NCBI GenBank assembly: GCA_016735415.1
Contig: JAERRP010000900.1
Coordinates: forward strand, 1-5,886
Length of the DNA stretch: 5,886 nt
DNA from: Desulfobacterales bacterium
GTDB taxonomy: Bacteria; Desulfobacterota; Desulfobacteria; Desulfobacterales; UBA5852
Direction of reading: 5' to 3'
Shown here: positions 1-5,886 of the stretch, in pieces
Layout of the letters: each line of letters opens with the position of its first letter
How positions within the stretch are numbered: the stretch's first letter is position 1
Program-made: the position numbers and the translations under genes
Notes under the pieces: model-generated
The model's input: the letters and a program-made list of their open reading frames with translations, nothing else
The model's database searches: none
Told to the model about the DNA's origin: nothing

Positions 1-603
1 GATATCGACGGAAGGCGCCTCCGGGCTGGCCTGCTTGACGACATCGTCGAAGAAAAGGTGGCCGGCGGCATAATTGCCGGCCTTGGGGATTTTGCCGAGC
101 AGGCCGCCGATAAACGCTTTTACCGGGGGCAGGATGGATTTCACGCTGCAGATGACGACGGTTTCGACATCCGATCCCTGAATGGCCTCGACCGTGACGG
201 GATAGAACTGGGGATGGTCCATGCAGAAAAGGGCTTTGGCTCCGGCATCTTTCAGCTGGTAGTTGAGTTCATTGGCGTTATATAGCGGATTGCAGGTGAC
301 GCAAACCGCGCCGGTTTTCATAATTCCGAAGTAAACGATTGGATAATGGGCCAGGTTGGGGAGAAACATGGCGACCCGATCGCCTTTGCGAATGCCGCGC
401 TCCATCAGAAAATTGGCCACCCGGTTGGCGGCTTCCCGCACCTGGGCATAGGTTCTGTCGGCGCCGCTGAAGATGGTGAACACCGCCTGCGGATATTCGG
501 AAGCCGCATCGTCCAGGATAGAAAAATAGGGTTTGTGGTATCCCCCGATATCACGGGGAACGCCCTGGGGCCAACGTTCGGTGGACCAGGTGTTGACATG
601 CAT
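1..603 (-). CDS. AMP-forming acyl-CoA synthetase (FadD-like long-chain fatty acid CoA ligase), N-terminal part
   Basis: This is the first 201 codons of an ANL-superfamily ligase; the gene continues past the left edge. Family members activate a fatty or other carboxylic acid with ATP to an acyl-adenylate and then transfer it to CoA, feeding beta-oxidation or lipid synthesis in the cytoplasm. The start ATG (603-601) has a strong Shine-Dalgarno, GAGGAGG, seven bases upstream. Visible family signatures are RTYAQVREAANRVANFL (about residues 50-66), the KGDRVAMFLPN segment (about 73-83), and KTGAVCVTCNPLYNANEL (about 95-112), which is typical of the N-terminal domain. A FadD-like insert follows (SILPPVKAFIGGLLGKIP, then HLFFDDVV). 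The P-loop-like AMP-binding motif and catalytic C-terminal domain lie outside the window, so substrate chain length cannot be judged. Family membership is secure; the long-chain label is inference. An overlapping ATG at 599-597 is in another frame and gives no ligase sequence. Confidence 0.9.
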   Translation of the reverse strand, partial: MHVNTWSTERWPQGVPRDIGGYHKPYFSILDDAASEYPQAVFTIFSGADRTYAQVREAANRVANFLMERGIRKGDRVAMFLPNLAHYPIVYFGIMKTGAVCVTCNPLYNANELNYQLKDAGAKALFCMDHPQFYPVTVEAIQGSDVETVVICSVKSILPPVKAFIGGLLGKIPKAGNYAAGHLFFDDVVKQASPEAPSVDI

Positions 604-949
604 GCGGTATCCTCCTCGGCTTGCGGATTTCAGGAAAGCGATTGAGGGATTTGGGGCTCGCGCAAAAATAGCTTCACATTTTAAGCGCCGATGCATCCAA
701 AAGCTCGAAATAGGCCGGCTATTCCTGCGCTTTCGCGCCTTGCCCAACGGGCGCCTCAACTCTGAAATTTGTGAACTTTTTTTGGGGCGACCCCTTAAGG
801 GGTGTCCCCGCCGGTGACAATTGCGTTTGGAGATGAGAAAAGTATCGACAGAATGGTCCGGTGGAATGCCGGCCAACCGTGGTCAATTGTTGAATCGGAG
901 ATGCGGTGGAATGGGCCGAACTCGGCCCTTTTCCTACCGGATGCATCGG
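604..949 (-). other. Non-coding gap and probable structured leader upstream of the acyl-CoA synthetase
   Basis: No convincing gene lies between the kinase stop and the synthetase start. If the promoter at 950-978 is used, this stretch becomes a minus-strand leader of roughly 340 nt. Read on the minus strand it has a GGGCCGA/TCGGCCC stem with a two-base loop (928-913), the 26-bp palindrome (809-784), a GCCC/GGGC stem (752-742) and a GCGC-GAAA-GCGC tetraloop hairpin (738-727). The Shine-Dalgarno of the synthetase follows at about 611-617. A 10-bp direct repeat CGGTGGAATG occurs at 859-868 and 904-913. I recognise no known riboswitch or small RNA. Confidence 0.4.
784..809. repeat. 26-bp REP-like palindrome
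   Basis: GGGGCGACCCCTT is followed directly by AAGGGGTGTCCCC. Eleven of 13 positions pair, with two adjacent mismatches inside each arm, and a hairpin would close with a TTAA turn. Seven T residues (777-783) lie on the 5' side of the plus strand, so neither strand gives the hairpin-then-U-tract order of an intrinsic terminator. GC-rich imperfect palindromes of this size between genes are typical of REP sequences mobilised by REP-associated tyrosine transposases. No transposase is present here, so that origin is inference. Confidence 0.5.
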
Positions 950-978
950 ATATTAGAAAGGTATGACAAAATTGTCAA
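950..978 (-). promoter_or_regulatory. Candidate sigma70 promoter with overlapping operator-like inverted repeat, reading toward the acyl-CoA synthetase
   Basis: On the minus strand a perfect TTGACA (-35, 978-973) is followed by a 17-base spacer and TAATAT (-10, 955-950; four of six matches to TATAAT). Initiation would fall near 943. The inverted repeat TGACAA-AA-TTGTCA (964-977) covers most of the -35 box and enters the spacer, a position suited to a repressor. The site sits between the kinase stop codon and the synthetase, so it would allow the synthetase to be transcribed independently of the kinase. No intrinsic terminator is visible between the kinase stop and this promoter, so read-through is also possible. 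Confidence 0.5.
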
Positions 979-1013
979 TATGATGAACCTGGCAATTGAT
1001 GAGGGCAACGTTG

Positions 1014-4000
1014 TCAGGCCGGATGATCCAGAACCCTTCGGACGCTGAGGGCCAGGTCGCCAAGGTTGAGCGGCTTCATCAACAGGGCCCGAATCCCCAT
1101 TTTCCCGATCTGTTGATTATCGATGCGGCGGCTGTAGCCCGTGCAGACAATGATGGGGATGTCGGCCCGCAGTTTAAGGATTTCGCCGGCCAGTTGATCG
1201 CCGGTCATTTTGGGCATGGTCATGTCGGTGATGATCAGATCGAAACGATCCGGTGCCCGCCGAAAGTGTTCCAGTGCTTCCACACTGCTGGTGCATGTTT
1301 CGACGCGGTAACCCAGTCTTTCGAGAGCCTGGCGGCCGATATCTACGATGATCGCTTCGTCGTCGATAAAGAGGATCCGCTCGGTTCCCGATGGCAGGGC
1401 GGCCTCCTTTGATAGCGTTTCGGCCGCCGCTTTGATGGTGGGGAGATAGACAAGGAAGGTCGTGCCCCGGCCTGTGACACTGTCCAGATGGATTTCACCC
1501 CCGTAGCTCTGCACGATGCCATGGACCATGGCCAGGCCCAGTCCGGTACCCTTGCCCTTTTCCTTGGTCGTAAAATAGGGATGGAATATTTTTTCCACAA
1601 TATCCGCCGGGATCCCGATGCCGGTATCCTGAACGCTGAGCCTGGCGTAATCACCGGCCTTGAGACCCGGGTGCCGACGAACGTTCTCGTCGGTCAAGGT
1701 CACCTGCGATAAACGGACGGTCAGGTGACCGCCATCTTCCTCCATGGCCTGGGCGGCATTGGTGCACAGGTTCATGACGATCTGATGGATCTGGGTGGGG
1801 TCGGCCATCACATTGTCGACCCGGGTGGATATTTGCGGTGTAATTTCGATGGTGGTCGGCAGTGACGAGCGCAGCATCTTGAGCGCTTCCTTGATCAGGA
1901 TGCTGATCTGCAGCGGTTTGAGATCGCGCTCATCCTGGCGACTGAATGTCAGGATCTGCTGGACCAGATCCCGGGCCCGCATGCCGGCGGAATGAATCTG
2001 TTGGATATTAGCGTGCACGCGGGGCGCCTGTTGCGTGTCGATCAGCGCCAGTTCGGCAAAGCCGATGACCGCCGACAGGATATTGTTAAAATCATGGGCG
2101 ATACCGCCGGCCAGCATGCCGATCGCCTCTATTTTCTGCATTTGCTGGATCCGGGCTTCGTAGTTCTTGCGTTCGGTTTCGATCGTTTTCTGCTTTGTGA
2201 TGTCCGTGGCCACCTGCAGCCGAACGATCCGGCCATCGACCCATTTGATGGCCCGGTCGTAATTGACATACCATCGGTTGGTCACCGGATTTTTGTCTTC
2301 CCAGACGCAGACGCCTGTGGGATTGCCGTTTTCGTCAATCAGTTGGTCATTGGTACATGCCGAACATGGCTGCGTTCCATTGCGGAATACCTCCCAGCAT
2401 GTTCTGCCGGTCAAATCGGCACCGAACACCCGTTTCATCTGCTCGTTCATGTACAGGATTTCAAAGGTGGTCATGTCGGCCACATAAATGGTCGCATCGA
2501 TGGACTCCAGCACCGTTAAAAAGCGTTCATTGGATTCTTTCAGACTTTTTTCGGCCTGCTTGCGGGCGGTGATGTCGGTGTAGACAGCCACAACGCCTTT
2601 AAGCGTGTCGTCGACCATAATGGGAGAGCCCGCGGCGATGACATGAACCGGGGAGCCGTCCTTGTGGTAGCGGATGGTTTCGAATGCTTCCACGCGCTGC
2701 CCGGAGAGCACCTGGCGGGTCTTCCGGCCGGCTTCCCGGTGGGCAGTGTTGCGCGCCACCAGGTCGTCCAGAAGGGTGCCGATGGCCTCATCGGGGGTGT
2801 ATCCGAATATCTGGACAGCGCCCTGATTCCAGTCGATCACGCGGTGGGTGGCATCCAAGGTGACGATCGCATCCGGCGCGTGGTACAGGACCGATTCCAG
2901 AAACTGTCGGCGCTGTCGGATTTCTTCCTGGGCCGCCTTGATGTCGGTGATATCAAGCAGGACCCCGTCAAAGAACACATCGTCGCCGTCCCTGTGCGGG
3001 ACGGAATTTCCGGAGAACCACATGGTTGCTCCCGTGGGTTTGATAAAACGGCCCTCATAATGCCAGGGGCTGACCGTTTCGTACGACGCGCGCACGGAGG
3101 CCATGAAGTCATCCCGCTCATCCTCCGGGATACATCGAATGAAGGCGGCAAAGAACTTCTCGAGGGGCACATCCAGGCCGAAAATATCCGCCGCCTTCGC
3201 ACTGACGAAACACAGCTCGTATTCTTGGTTGGGCCTGGTATGGAATTGATACACCATGCCGGGAAGATTGGTGGTGATGCCCTCCAGAAATGCTTCATGT
3301 TCACGGATCTTCTGCTCCCGGGCGTAGGCTTGGGTGACATCCTCGACCATTCCCTCGATGAGTCGTCTGCCGGTTTCCGGATCGGATACGAAATGGGCAT
3401 TGATGCACACGTCGATGATCCGCCCCTCGCGGCGCCTGCACTGGGCCAGAAAGCCGGTGACGCGGCCCTTGTCCTGCAACTGCTCGATCAGCCGTTGGCG
3501 ATCCTCGGGGTTGACGTAAAGCTGGTGGGCCATGTCGGTCATTTCGGATAGCAGTACCGCCGGTGACGGGTAGGCGTGTATCTTCGCCAGGGCGGCATTG
3601 GCCGTGAGCATCCGGCCATCGAGAGTGCTTTGGAAAATCCCCTGTGGGGAGTGATCGAAAATACGGCGGTACTTGCGGGCCGAACGTTCGAGCTGCTCCT
3701 TGTGTTTCTGGTCTGCTATCCAGGAATCGATGAGTCTGACCGCCACCTTGGCCAGCGGTTTGACCAGCTCCAGTTTGCCGGTGATGCCGAAGGCGGCCAC
3801 GCGCCGGCCATCGACAACAATCGGACGGTTGTACCCCTCCCGGACCAGCGGATTCCGGGCGGCTTCCGCGGGGGTCACCGCATATTCATCGACCAGGCCC
3901 TGCATGATTTTTTCGGCCCCGGCGTGCCGGTCTCCGATGCGGGGCGTGTCGGTGGCGCGGACGATATAACCTTTATCGTCGTATATCAGTACCGGAAATC

Positions 4001-4067
4001 CGGTTTCGGCCCGGACCACCTCCATAAAGTGTTCCGCCATCTCCCAGAATTGATCCGAAAGCATCAT
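1014..4067 (-). CDS. Soluble hybrid sensor histidine kinase: diacid-recognition-like domain, four PAS domains, HisKA, HATPase and receiver
   Basis: This is a 1,017-residue cytoplasmic hybrid kinase with no transmembrane segment or signal peptide. Residues about 1-115 resemble the sugar-diacid-recognition domain of CdaR-type regulators (RIGDRHAGA near 43-51, then REGYNRPIVVDGRRVAAFGITG near 76-97). PAS domains follow at about 131-245, 259-377, 387-500 and 515-624. The last carries Cys557, Cys568, Cys571 and Cys587. HisKA (about 640-710) has the phospho-acceptor His658 in IAHDFNN. The ATPase domain shows an N-box NLCTNAAQA (Asn770), DTGIGI (Asp814) and GKGTGLGL (838-845). The receiver (about 896-1010) has Asp902/Asp903, phospho-acceptor Asp948, Thr976 and Lys998, so all catalytic positions look intact. 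I chose ATG at 4067 because AGGAG lies eight bases upstream. A GTG at 4076 is in frame but overlaps that Shine-Dalgarno and would add three residues. No separate response regulator is adjacent, so phosphotransfer beyond the built-in receiver is unknown. The signal is also unknown; a dicarboxylic acid is only an inference from the N-terminal domain. Confidence 0.93.
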   Translation of the reverse strand: MMLSDQFWEMAEHFMEVVRAETGFPVLIYDDKGYIVRATDTPRIGDRHAGAEKIMQGLVDEYAVTPAEAARNPLVREGYNRPIVVDGRRVAAFGITGKLELVKPLAKVAVRLIDSWIADQKHKEQLERSARKYRRIFDHSPQGIFQSTLDGRMLTANAALAKIHAYPSPAVLLSEMTDMAHQLYVNPEDRQRLIEQLQDKGRVTGFLAQCRRREGRIIDVCINAHFVSDPETGRRLIEGMVEDVTQAYAREQKIREHEAFLEGITTNLPGMVYQFHTRPNQEYELCFVSAKAADIFGLDVPLEKFFAAFIRCIPEDERDDFMASVRASYETVSPWHYEGRFIKPTGATMWFSGNSVPHRDGDDVFFDGVLLDITDIKAAQEEIRQRRQFLESVLYHAPDAIVTLDATHRVIDWNQGAVQIFGYTPDEAIGTLLDDLVARNTAHREAGRKTRQVLSGQRVEAFETIRYHKDGSPVHVIAAGSPIMVDDTLKGVVAVYTDITARKQAEKSLKESNERFLTVLESIDATIYVADMTTFEILYMNEQMKRVFGADLTGRTCWEVFRNGTQPCSACTNDQLIDENGNPTGVCVWEDKNPVTNRWYVNYDRAIKWVDGRIVRLQVATDITKQKTIETERKNYEARIQQMQKIEAIGMLAGGIAHDFNNILSAVIGFAELALIDTQQAPRVHANIQQIHSAGMRARDLVQQILTFSRQDERDLKPLQISILIKEALKMLRSSLPTTIEITPQISTRVDNVMADPTQIHQIVMNLCTNAAQAMEEDGGHLTVRLSQVTLTDENVRRHPGLKAGDYARLSVQDTGIGIPADIVEKIFHPYFTTKEKGKGTGLGLAMVHGIVQSYGGEIHLDSVTGRGTTFLVYLPTIKAAAETLSKEAALPSGTERILFIDDEAIIVDIGRQALERLGYRVETCTSSVEALEHFRRAPDRFDLIITDMTMPKMTGDQLAGEILKLRADIPIIVCTGYSRRIDNQQIGKMGIRALLMKPLNLGDLALSVRRVLDHPA

Positions 4068-4194
4068 ATCCAACACTCCTCGAATGCGAATAACGCAAGC
4101 GTCGGTTTTAATAAAAAAAACAGGTGAAGCGGAGCCCTACCCACCATCTATAAGCCTATCGGGCGATAAAAAACAACGCCGTATTCCAGCACGT

Positions 4195-4200
4195 ATTATA
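4195..4200 (-). promoter_or_regulatory. Possible -10 box for the kinase gene
   Basis: A perfect TATAAT occurs on the minus strand about 130 bases upstream of the kinase start. At the expected distance (4218-4223) the -35 position reads CAGCGG, a poor match, so a standard sigma70 promoter would need an activator. A dyad TATCG-GG-CGATA (4157-4168) lies downstream of it in the presumed leader and could be a regulator site or a small hairpin. The evidence is weak and positional. Confidence 0.25.
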
Positions 4201-4251
4201 GGGGCCCTTGCCGGCTGCCGCTGCCGATCTGCGACCGGCCTTAAAATTATC

Positions 4252-4279
4252 TTGACAGAAAAAATGGCGCTGTTAATAT
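4252..4279 (+). promoter_or_regulatory. Sigma70 promoter of arsR
   Basis: A perfect TTGACA (4252-4257), a 16-base spacer and TAATAT (4274-4279) precede arsR by about 30 bases. Transcription would begin near 4286, inside the first operator, leaving a leader of roughly 20 bases before the ATG at 4309. The promoter supports that start, because the earlier in-frame ATG at 4264 would lie within the promoter spacer. Confidence 0.65.
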
Positions 4280-4297
4280 ATAACCAAACAGTTATAT
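4278..4297. promoter_or_regulatory. ArsR operator O1 (autoregulatory)
   Basis: A perfect 7-bp inverted repeat, ATATAAC-CAAACA-GTTATAT, overlaps the end of the -10 box and the presumed start of transcription. AT-rich dyads of this type at this position are typical binding sites of ArsR/SmtB repressors, where occupancy blocks RNA polymerase. A near copy after the arsR stop codon (4673-4692) shares 15 of 20 positions, including all outer bases, which strengthens the assignment. Confidence 0.7.
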
Positions 4298-4308
4298 GGA
4301 ACAGGCGG

Positions 4309-4656
4309 ATGCACAATCTTGTAAAAGTCATGAAAGCCCTGTCTGATCCGACCCGGATCAGGATCGTCAAAATGCTCCAGCACAAAACGCTTTGTGTCTG
4401 CGAAATGCAGGCGGCCCTGGAGCACTCTCAGCCCAATGTGTCCAAACATCTCCGGATTCTTCAGGAGGCCGGTCTGGTCCAGTCACATAAGGACGGGCTT
4501 TGGGTCAACTACACCCTTGCTTCCGGAGACGGATCCAGTCCCTATGCCCGGACATTGCTTGGCAACATGAAAGACTGGTTGAAGGAAGATCCTGAAGTGA
4601 AAGTCCTTCTGGAAAAGATCAGATGCGTTGATCGGTCAACCTTGTGCCCGCGCTAA
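4309..4656 (+). CDS. arsR: ArsR/SmtB-family metalloid-responsive transcriptional repressor
   Basis: This is a 115-residue winged-helix repressor, the usual size for the family. ALSDPTRIRIVKML (about 10-23) is the conserved first helix region. LCVCEM (28-33) is the ELCVCDL-type metal-binding motif, with Cys29 and Cys31 matching the first two thiolates of enterobacterial ArsR; the third position is Gln34 instead of Cys. QPNVSKHLRILQEAGLV (41-57) is the recognition helix-turn-helix, and GLWVNYTL (63-70) is the wing. Two more cysteines near the C-terminus (Cys106, Cys113) might supply a third ligand. In the family, binding of As(III) or Sb(III) releases the protein from DNA. The ATG at 4309 is preferred because the promoter and O1 lie just upstream, although its Shine-Dalgarno is weak (GGA at 4298-4300, AGG at 4303-4305). 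The gene is divergent from the kinase and followed by a permease in the same direction. The family is certain; the exact metal is inferred. Confidence 0.92.
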   Translation: MHNLVKVMKALSDPTRIRIVKMLQHKTLCVCEMQAALEHSQPNVSKHLRILQEAGLVQSHKDGLWVNYTLASGDGSSPYARTLLGNMKDWLKEDPEVKVLLEKIRCVDRSTLCPR

Positions 4657-4672
4657 AAAATTTTAGCCTTTT

Positions 4673-4692
4673 ATATAACCGCATGCTTATAT
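4673..4692. promoter_or_regulatory. ArsR operator O2, upstream of the permease
   Basis: ATATAAC-CGCATG-CTTATAT lies 16 bases after the arsR stop codon. The dyad can be extended by one base on each side (TATATAA...TTATATA, 4672-4693). It has the same spacing as O1 and shares 15 of 20 bases with it, so the same protein probably binds both. A -10-like TATAGT (4690-4695) overlaps its right edge, but no good -35 box is visible. O2 may repress a weak promoter for the permease, or act as a roadblock to transcription coming from arsR. Confidence 0.6.
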
Positions 4693-4837
4693 AGTGTCCG
4701 TCCATAAATGGTCGATTTTGGTTCAGGCCAAGGCCGCAGCGATTTTGAAACCGCAGTCGTAGCCAGGCTACGTCGAGGATTTCAAAAGAGCGAAAACGCT
4801 GGCCCGGGCCGAAAGATGCCTTTTATGGATGGGTACT
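4693..4837. repeat. 145-bp imperfect palindromic element (MITE-like) between arsR and the permease
   Basis: The two 72-base arms are mirror images about A4765. The centre is a perfect GTAGCC-A-GGCTAC, and TTTTGAAA (4743-4750) pairs with TTTCAAAA (4780-4787). The ends, AGTGTCCGTCCATAAA (4693-4708) and TTTATGGATGGGTACT (4822-4837), match as terminal inverted repeats at 13 of 16 positions. By my hand alignment about 46 of 72 positions pair, before counting G-U pairs in RNA. The element has no coding content. It begins directly after operator O2 and ends 24 bases before the permease ATG, so it would form a long hairpin in a permease transcript. Size, symmetry and terminal repeats suit a non-autonomous mobile or dispersed repeat, but no clean target-site duplication is visible. 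Confidence 0.6.
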
Positions 4838-4861
4838 GATATGCCTCGTGGAGAACCTGCC

Positions 4862-5886
4862 ATGAACACAGTAACAGCGTCAATCCGCAAAGCAACGACC
4901 GCAATCACGCCCGCCCCTGAAGCGGAATCTCTTCCGCCACCCGGCATGATTGAGTGGAAAACCATCTGGAAACCCCTGAGTCTTATTGTTGGCACGTTTG
5001 TGGTCATCTTCTGGCTTCCCATCGACAACACGCGCTTCACATCGGCGGTCATCGAATCGCTGGCCTTGACCAAGTGGTACGCCCAGGAGCATGTCCTGCT
5101 GTGTCTGGTGCCGGCCTTTTTTATAGCGGGGGCCATTGCCTGTTTCGTATCCCAGGCCGCCGTCATGAAATATCTTGGGGCCGCTGCCAGTAAAGTACTT
5201 GCATACGGAGTGGCCTCGGTTTCGGGAACCATCCTAGCGGTCTGCTCGTGTACGGTCCTGCCCCTGTTTGCCGGCATCTGGAAGCGGGGCGCGGGACTGG
5301 GACCCGCCATCGCCTTTCTCTATTCCGGGCCGGCCATCAATGTTCTGGCGATCGTGCTGACGGCCCGCATCCTGGGATTCCCCCTGGGCATCGGCCGGGC
5401 CGTGGCAGCCATCATATTCAGCATTGTCATCGGGCTTCTGATGCACTTCTTTTTCCGCAAGGAGGAGGAAGCCAAGGCCCTGGCGACGCTGCACATGCCC
5501 GAACCCGAAACAGAGCGCCCCCTGTGGCAAACAGCGCTTCATTTCGCCACGATGGTCCTCATTCTTATATTTGCCACCTGGGGGCAGCCTTCCGAATCGG
5601 TCGGCTTTTTCAATGCCGTCTTCGGTATCAAATGGTATCTGACAGGCTTTTTTGCCCTCGTCCTGGGCACCCTGATGGTGGCCTGGTTTAACGTCCGGGC
5701 CTACAAGGTGGTCCTGGCGGGGGCCGTCGTTCTGGGTCTGGCCATAATCTTCCCCCACGAGCCGCTGCTCAGCTTTGCGGCCGGGATCATCGTTTTTACA
5801 CTGCTGTTGACCACCACTCGCGGTGAAACCGAAACGTGGTTTTTGTCGACATGGGACTTTGCCAGGCAGATCCTGCCGCTGTTGTT
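4862..5886 (+). CDS. ArsP/COG0701-type permease, probable metalloid or metal exporter, N-terminal part
   Basis: The first 341 codons of a polytopic inner-membrane permease lie here; the gene runs off the right edge. It matches the PF03773 (ArsP_1)/COG0701 family, whose studied members export organoarsenicals or other thiophilic ions. The hallmark is the segment around VSGTILAVCSCTVLPLFAGI (120-139), in which Cys128 and Cys130 form a CSC motif in a membrane helix, followed by KRGAGLGPAIAFLYSGPAINVL (141-162). About nine hydrophobic segments are visible, roughly at 39-52, 78-97, 113-138, 145-168, 175-198, 224-240, 257-275, 282-296 and 300-316. A polar N-terminal tail of about 35 residues and a charged loop at 198-220 separate them. 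GGAG (4850-4853) sits eight bases before the chosen ATG. An in-frame ATG at 4841 would add seven residues and has a poorer Shine-Dalgarno. Placement after arsR and operator O2 points to ArsR control. The substrate is not determined by sequence. Confidence 0.88.
   Translation, partial: MNTVTASIRKATTAITPAPEAESLPPPGMIEWKTIWKPLSLIVGTFVVIFWLPIDNTRFTSAVIESLALTKWYAQEHVLLCLVPAFFIAGAIACFVSQAAVMKYLGAAASKVLAYGVASVSGTILAVCSCTVLPLFAGIWKRGAGLGPAIAFLYSGPAINVLAIVLTARILGFPLGIGRAVAAIIFSIVIGLLMHFFFRKEEEAKALATLHMPEPETERPLWQTALHFATMVLILIFATWGQPSESVGFFNAVFGIKWYLTGFFALVLGTLMVAWFNVRAYKVVLAGAVVLGLAIIFPHEPLLSFAAGIIVFTLLLTTTRGETETWFLSTWDFARQILPLL

Noticed and set aside
913..934. GGGCCGA/TCGGCCC hairpin followed by TTTT on the plus strand, terminator-like
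   Set aside because: No plus-strand gene ends here and the T run is only four bases. On the minus strand, where the genes lie, there is no U tract after it.
719..946. 75-codon minus-strand open frame in the gap before the acyl-CoA synthetase
   Set aside because: Its ATG falls at the predicted transcription start with no room for a ribosome site. It runs through the REP-like palindrome, and its product shows no domain-like pattern.
821..1048. Plus-strand open frame overlapping the kinase 3' end
   Set aside because: It has no ribosome site, its composition is unremarkable, and it overlaps the end of a secure gene on the other strand.
2643..3551. 302-codon open frame on the plus strand
   Set aside because: It lies wholly antisense inside the histidine kinase, which has clear PAS homology across the same bases; its own product has no recognisable domain.
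4084..4308. Upstream extension of arsR to the first in-frame ATG codons (4084 or 4264)
   Set aside because: It would include the TTGACA/TAATAT promoter and the operator in the coding region and adds no family-like sequence.
4652..4672. GCTAAAA-AA-TTTTAGC dyad spanning the arsR stop, followed by CTTTTAT, as an intrinsic terminator
   Set aside because: The stem is short and AT-rich with a two-base loop and a broken T run, so it would be too unstable to call a terminator.
5234..5758. 174-codon minus-strand open frame
   Set aside because: It is the antisense shadow of the permease; its Gly/Asp/Gln-rich product is typical of reversed membrane-protein codons.
1..5886. tRNA, rRNA, CRISPR arrays, complete insertion sequences
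   Set aside because: I looked for cloverleaf patterns, regularly spaced repeats and transposase genes on both strands and saw none.

Overview
The window reads as a moderately GC-rich bacterial chromosome segment. Its gene set (a FadD-like acyl-CoA ligase, a large multi-PAS hybrid histidine kinase, and an ArsR regulator beside a COG0701-type permease) and its protein style fit a Desulfobacterota (deltaproteobacterial, Desulfobacteraceae-like) organism. That assignment is inference from protein character; there is no rRNA or other taxonomic marker here.

Layout. Positions 1-603 (minus strand) hold the first 201 codons of an AMP-forming acyl-CoA synthetase that runs off the left edge. Positions 604-1013 are a non-coding gap. 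It contains a candidate sigma70 promoter pointing at the synthetase, an inverted repeat over its -35 box, a 26-bp REP-like palindrome and several smaller hairpins. Positions 1014-4067 (minus) encode a soluble hybrid sensor kinase of 1,017 residues: sugar-diacid-recognition-like domain, four PAS domains, HisKA, HATPase and a C-terminal receiver.

A divergent intergenic region (4068-4308) separates the kinase from a plus-strand metal-resistance unit: an ArsR-family repressor (4309-4656) and the N-terminal 341 codons of an ArsP/COG0701-type permease (4862 to the right edge). Two closely matching inverted repeats (ATATAAC-N6-STTATAT) lie over the arsR promoter and just after the arsR stop codon. 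They look like a pair of ArsR operators, one autoregulatory and one for the permease. A symmetric 145-bp imperfect palindrome (4693-4837) abuts the second operator and fills the leader of the permease. It resembles a MITE or other palindromic repeat.

The repressor carries the CVC thiolate motif of As(III)/Sb(III)-responsive ArsR proteins, and the permease carries a CSC motif in a membrane helix. Together they suggest thiophilic metalloid or metal sensing and export. No functional link between this unit and the kinase or synthetase is visible beyond proximity. The window looks like ordinary chromosome; the palindrome within the ArsR regulatory region and the domain mix of the kinase are the parts most worth a second look.
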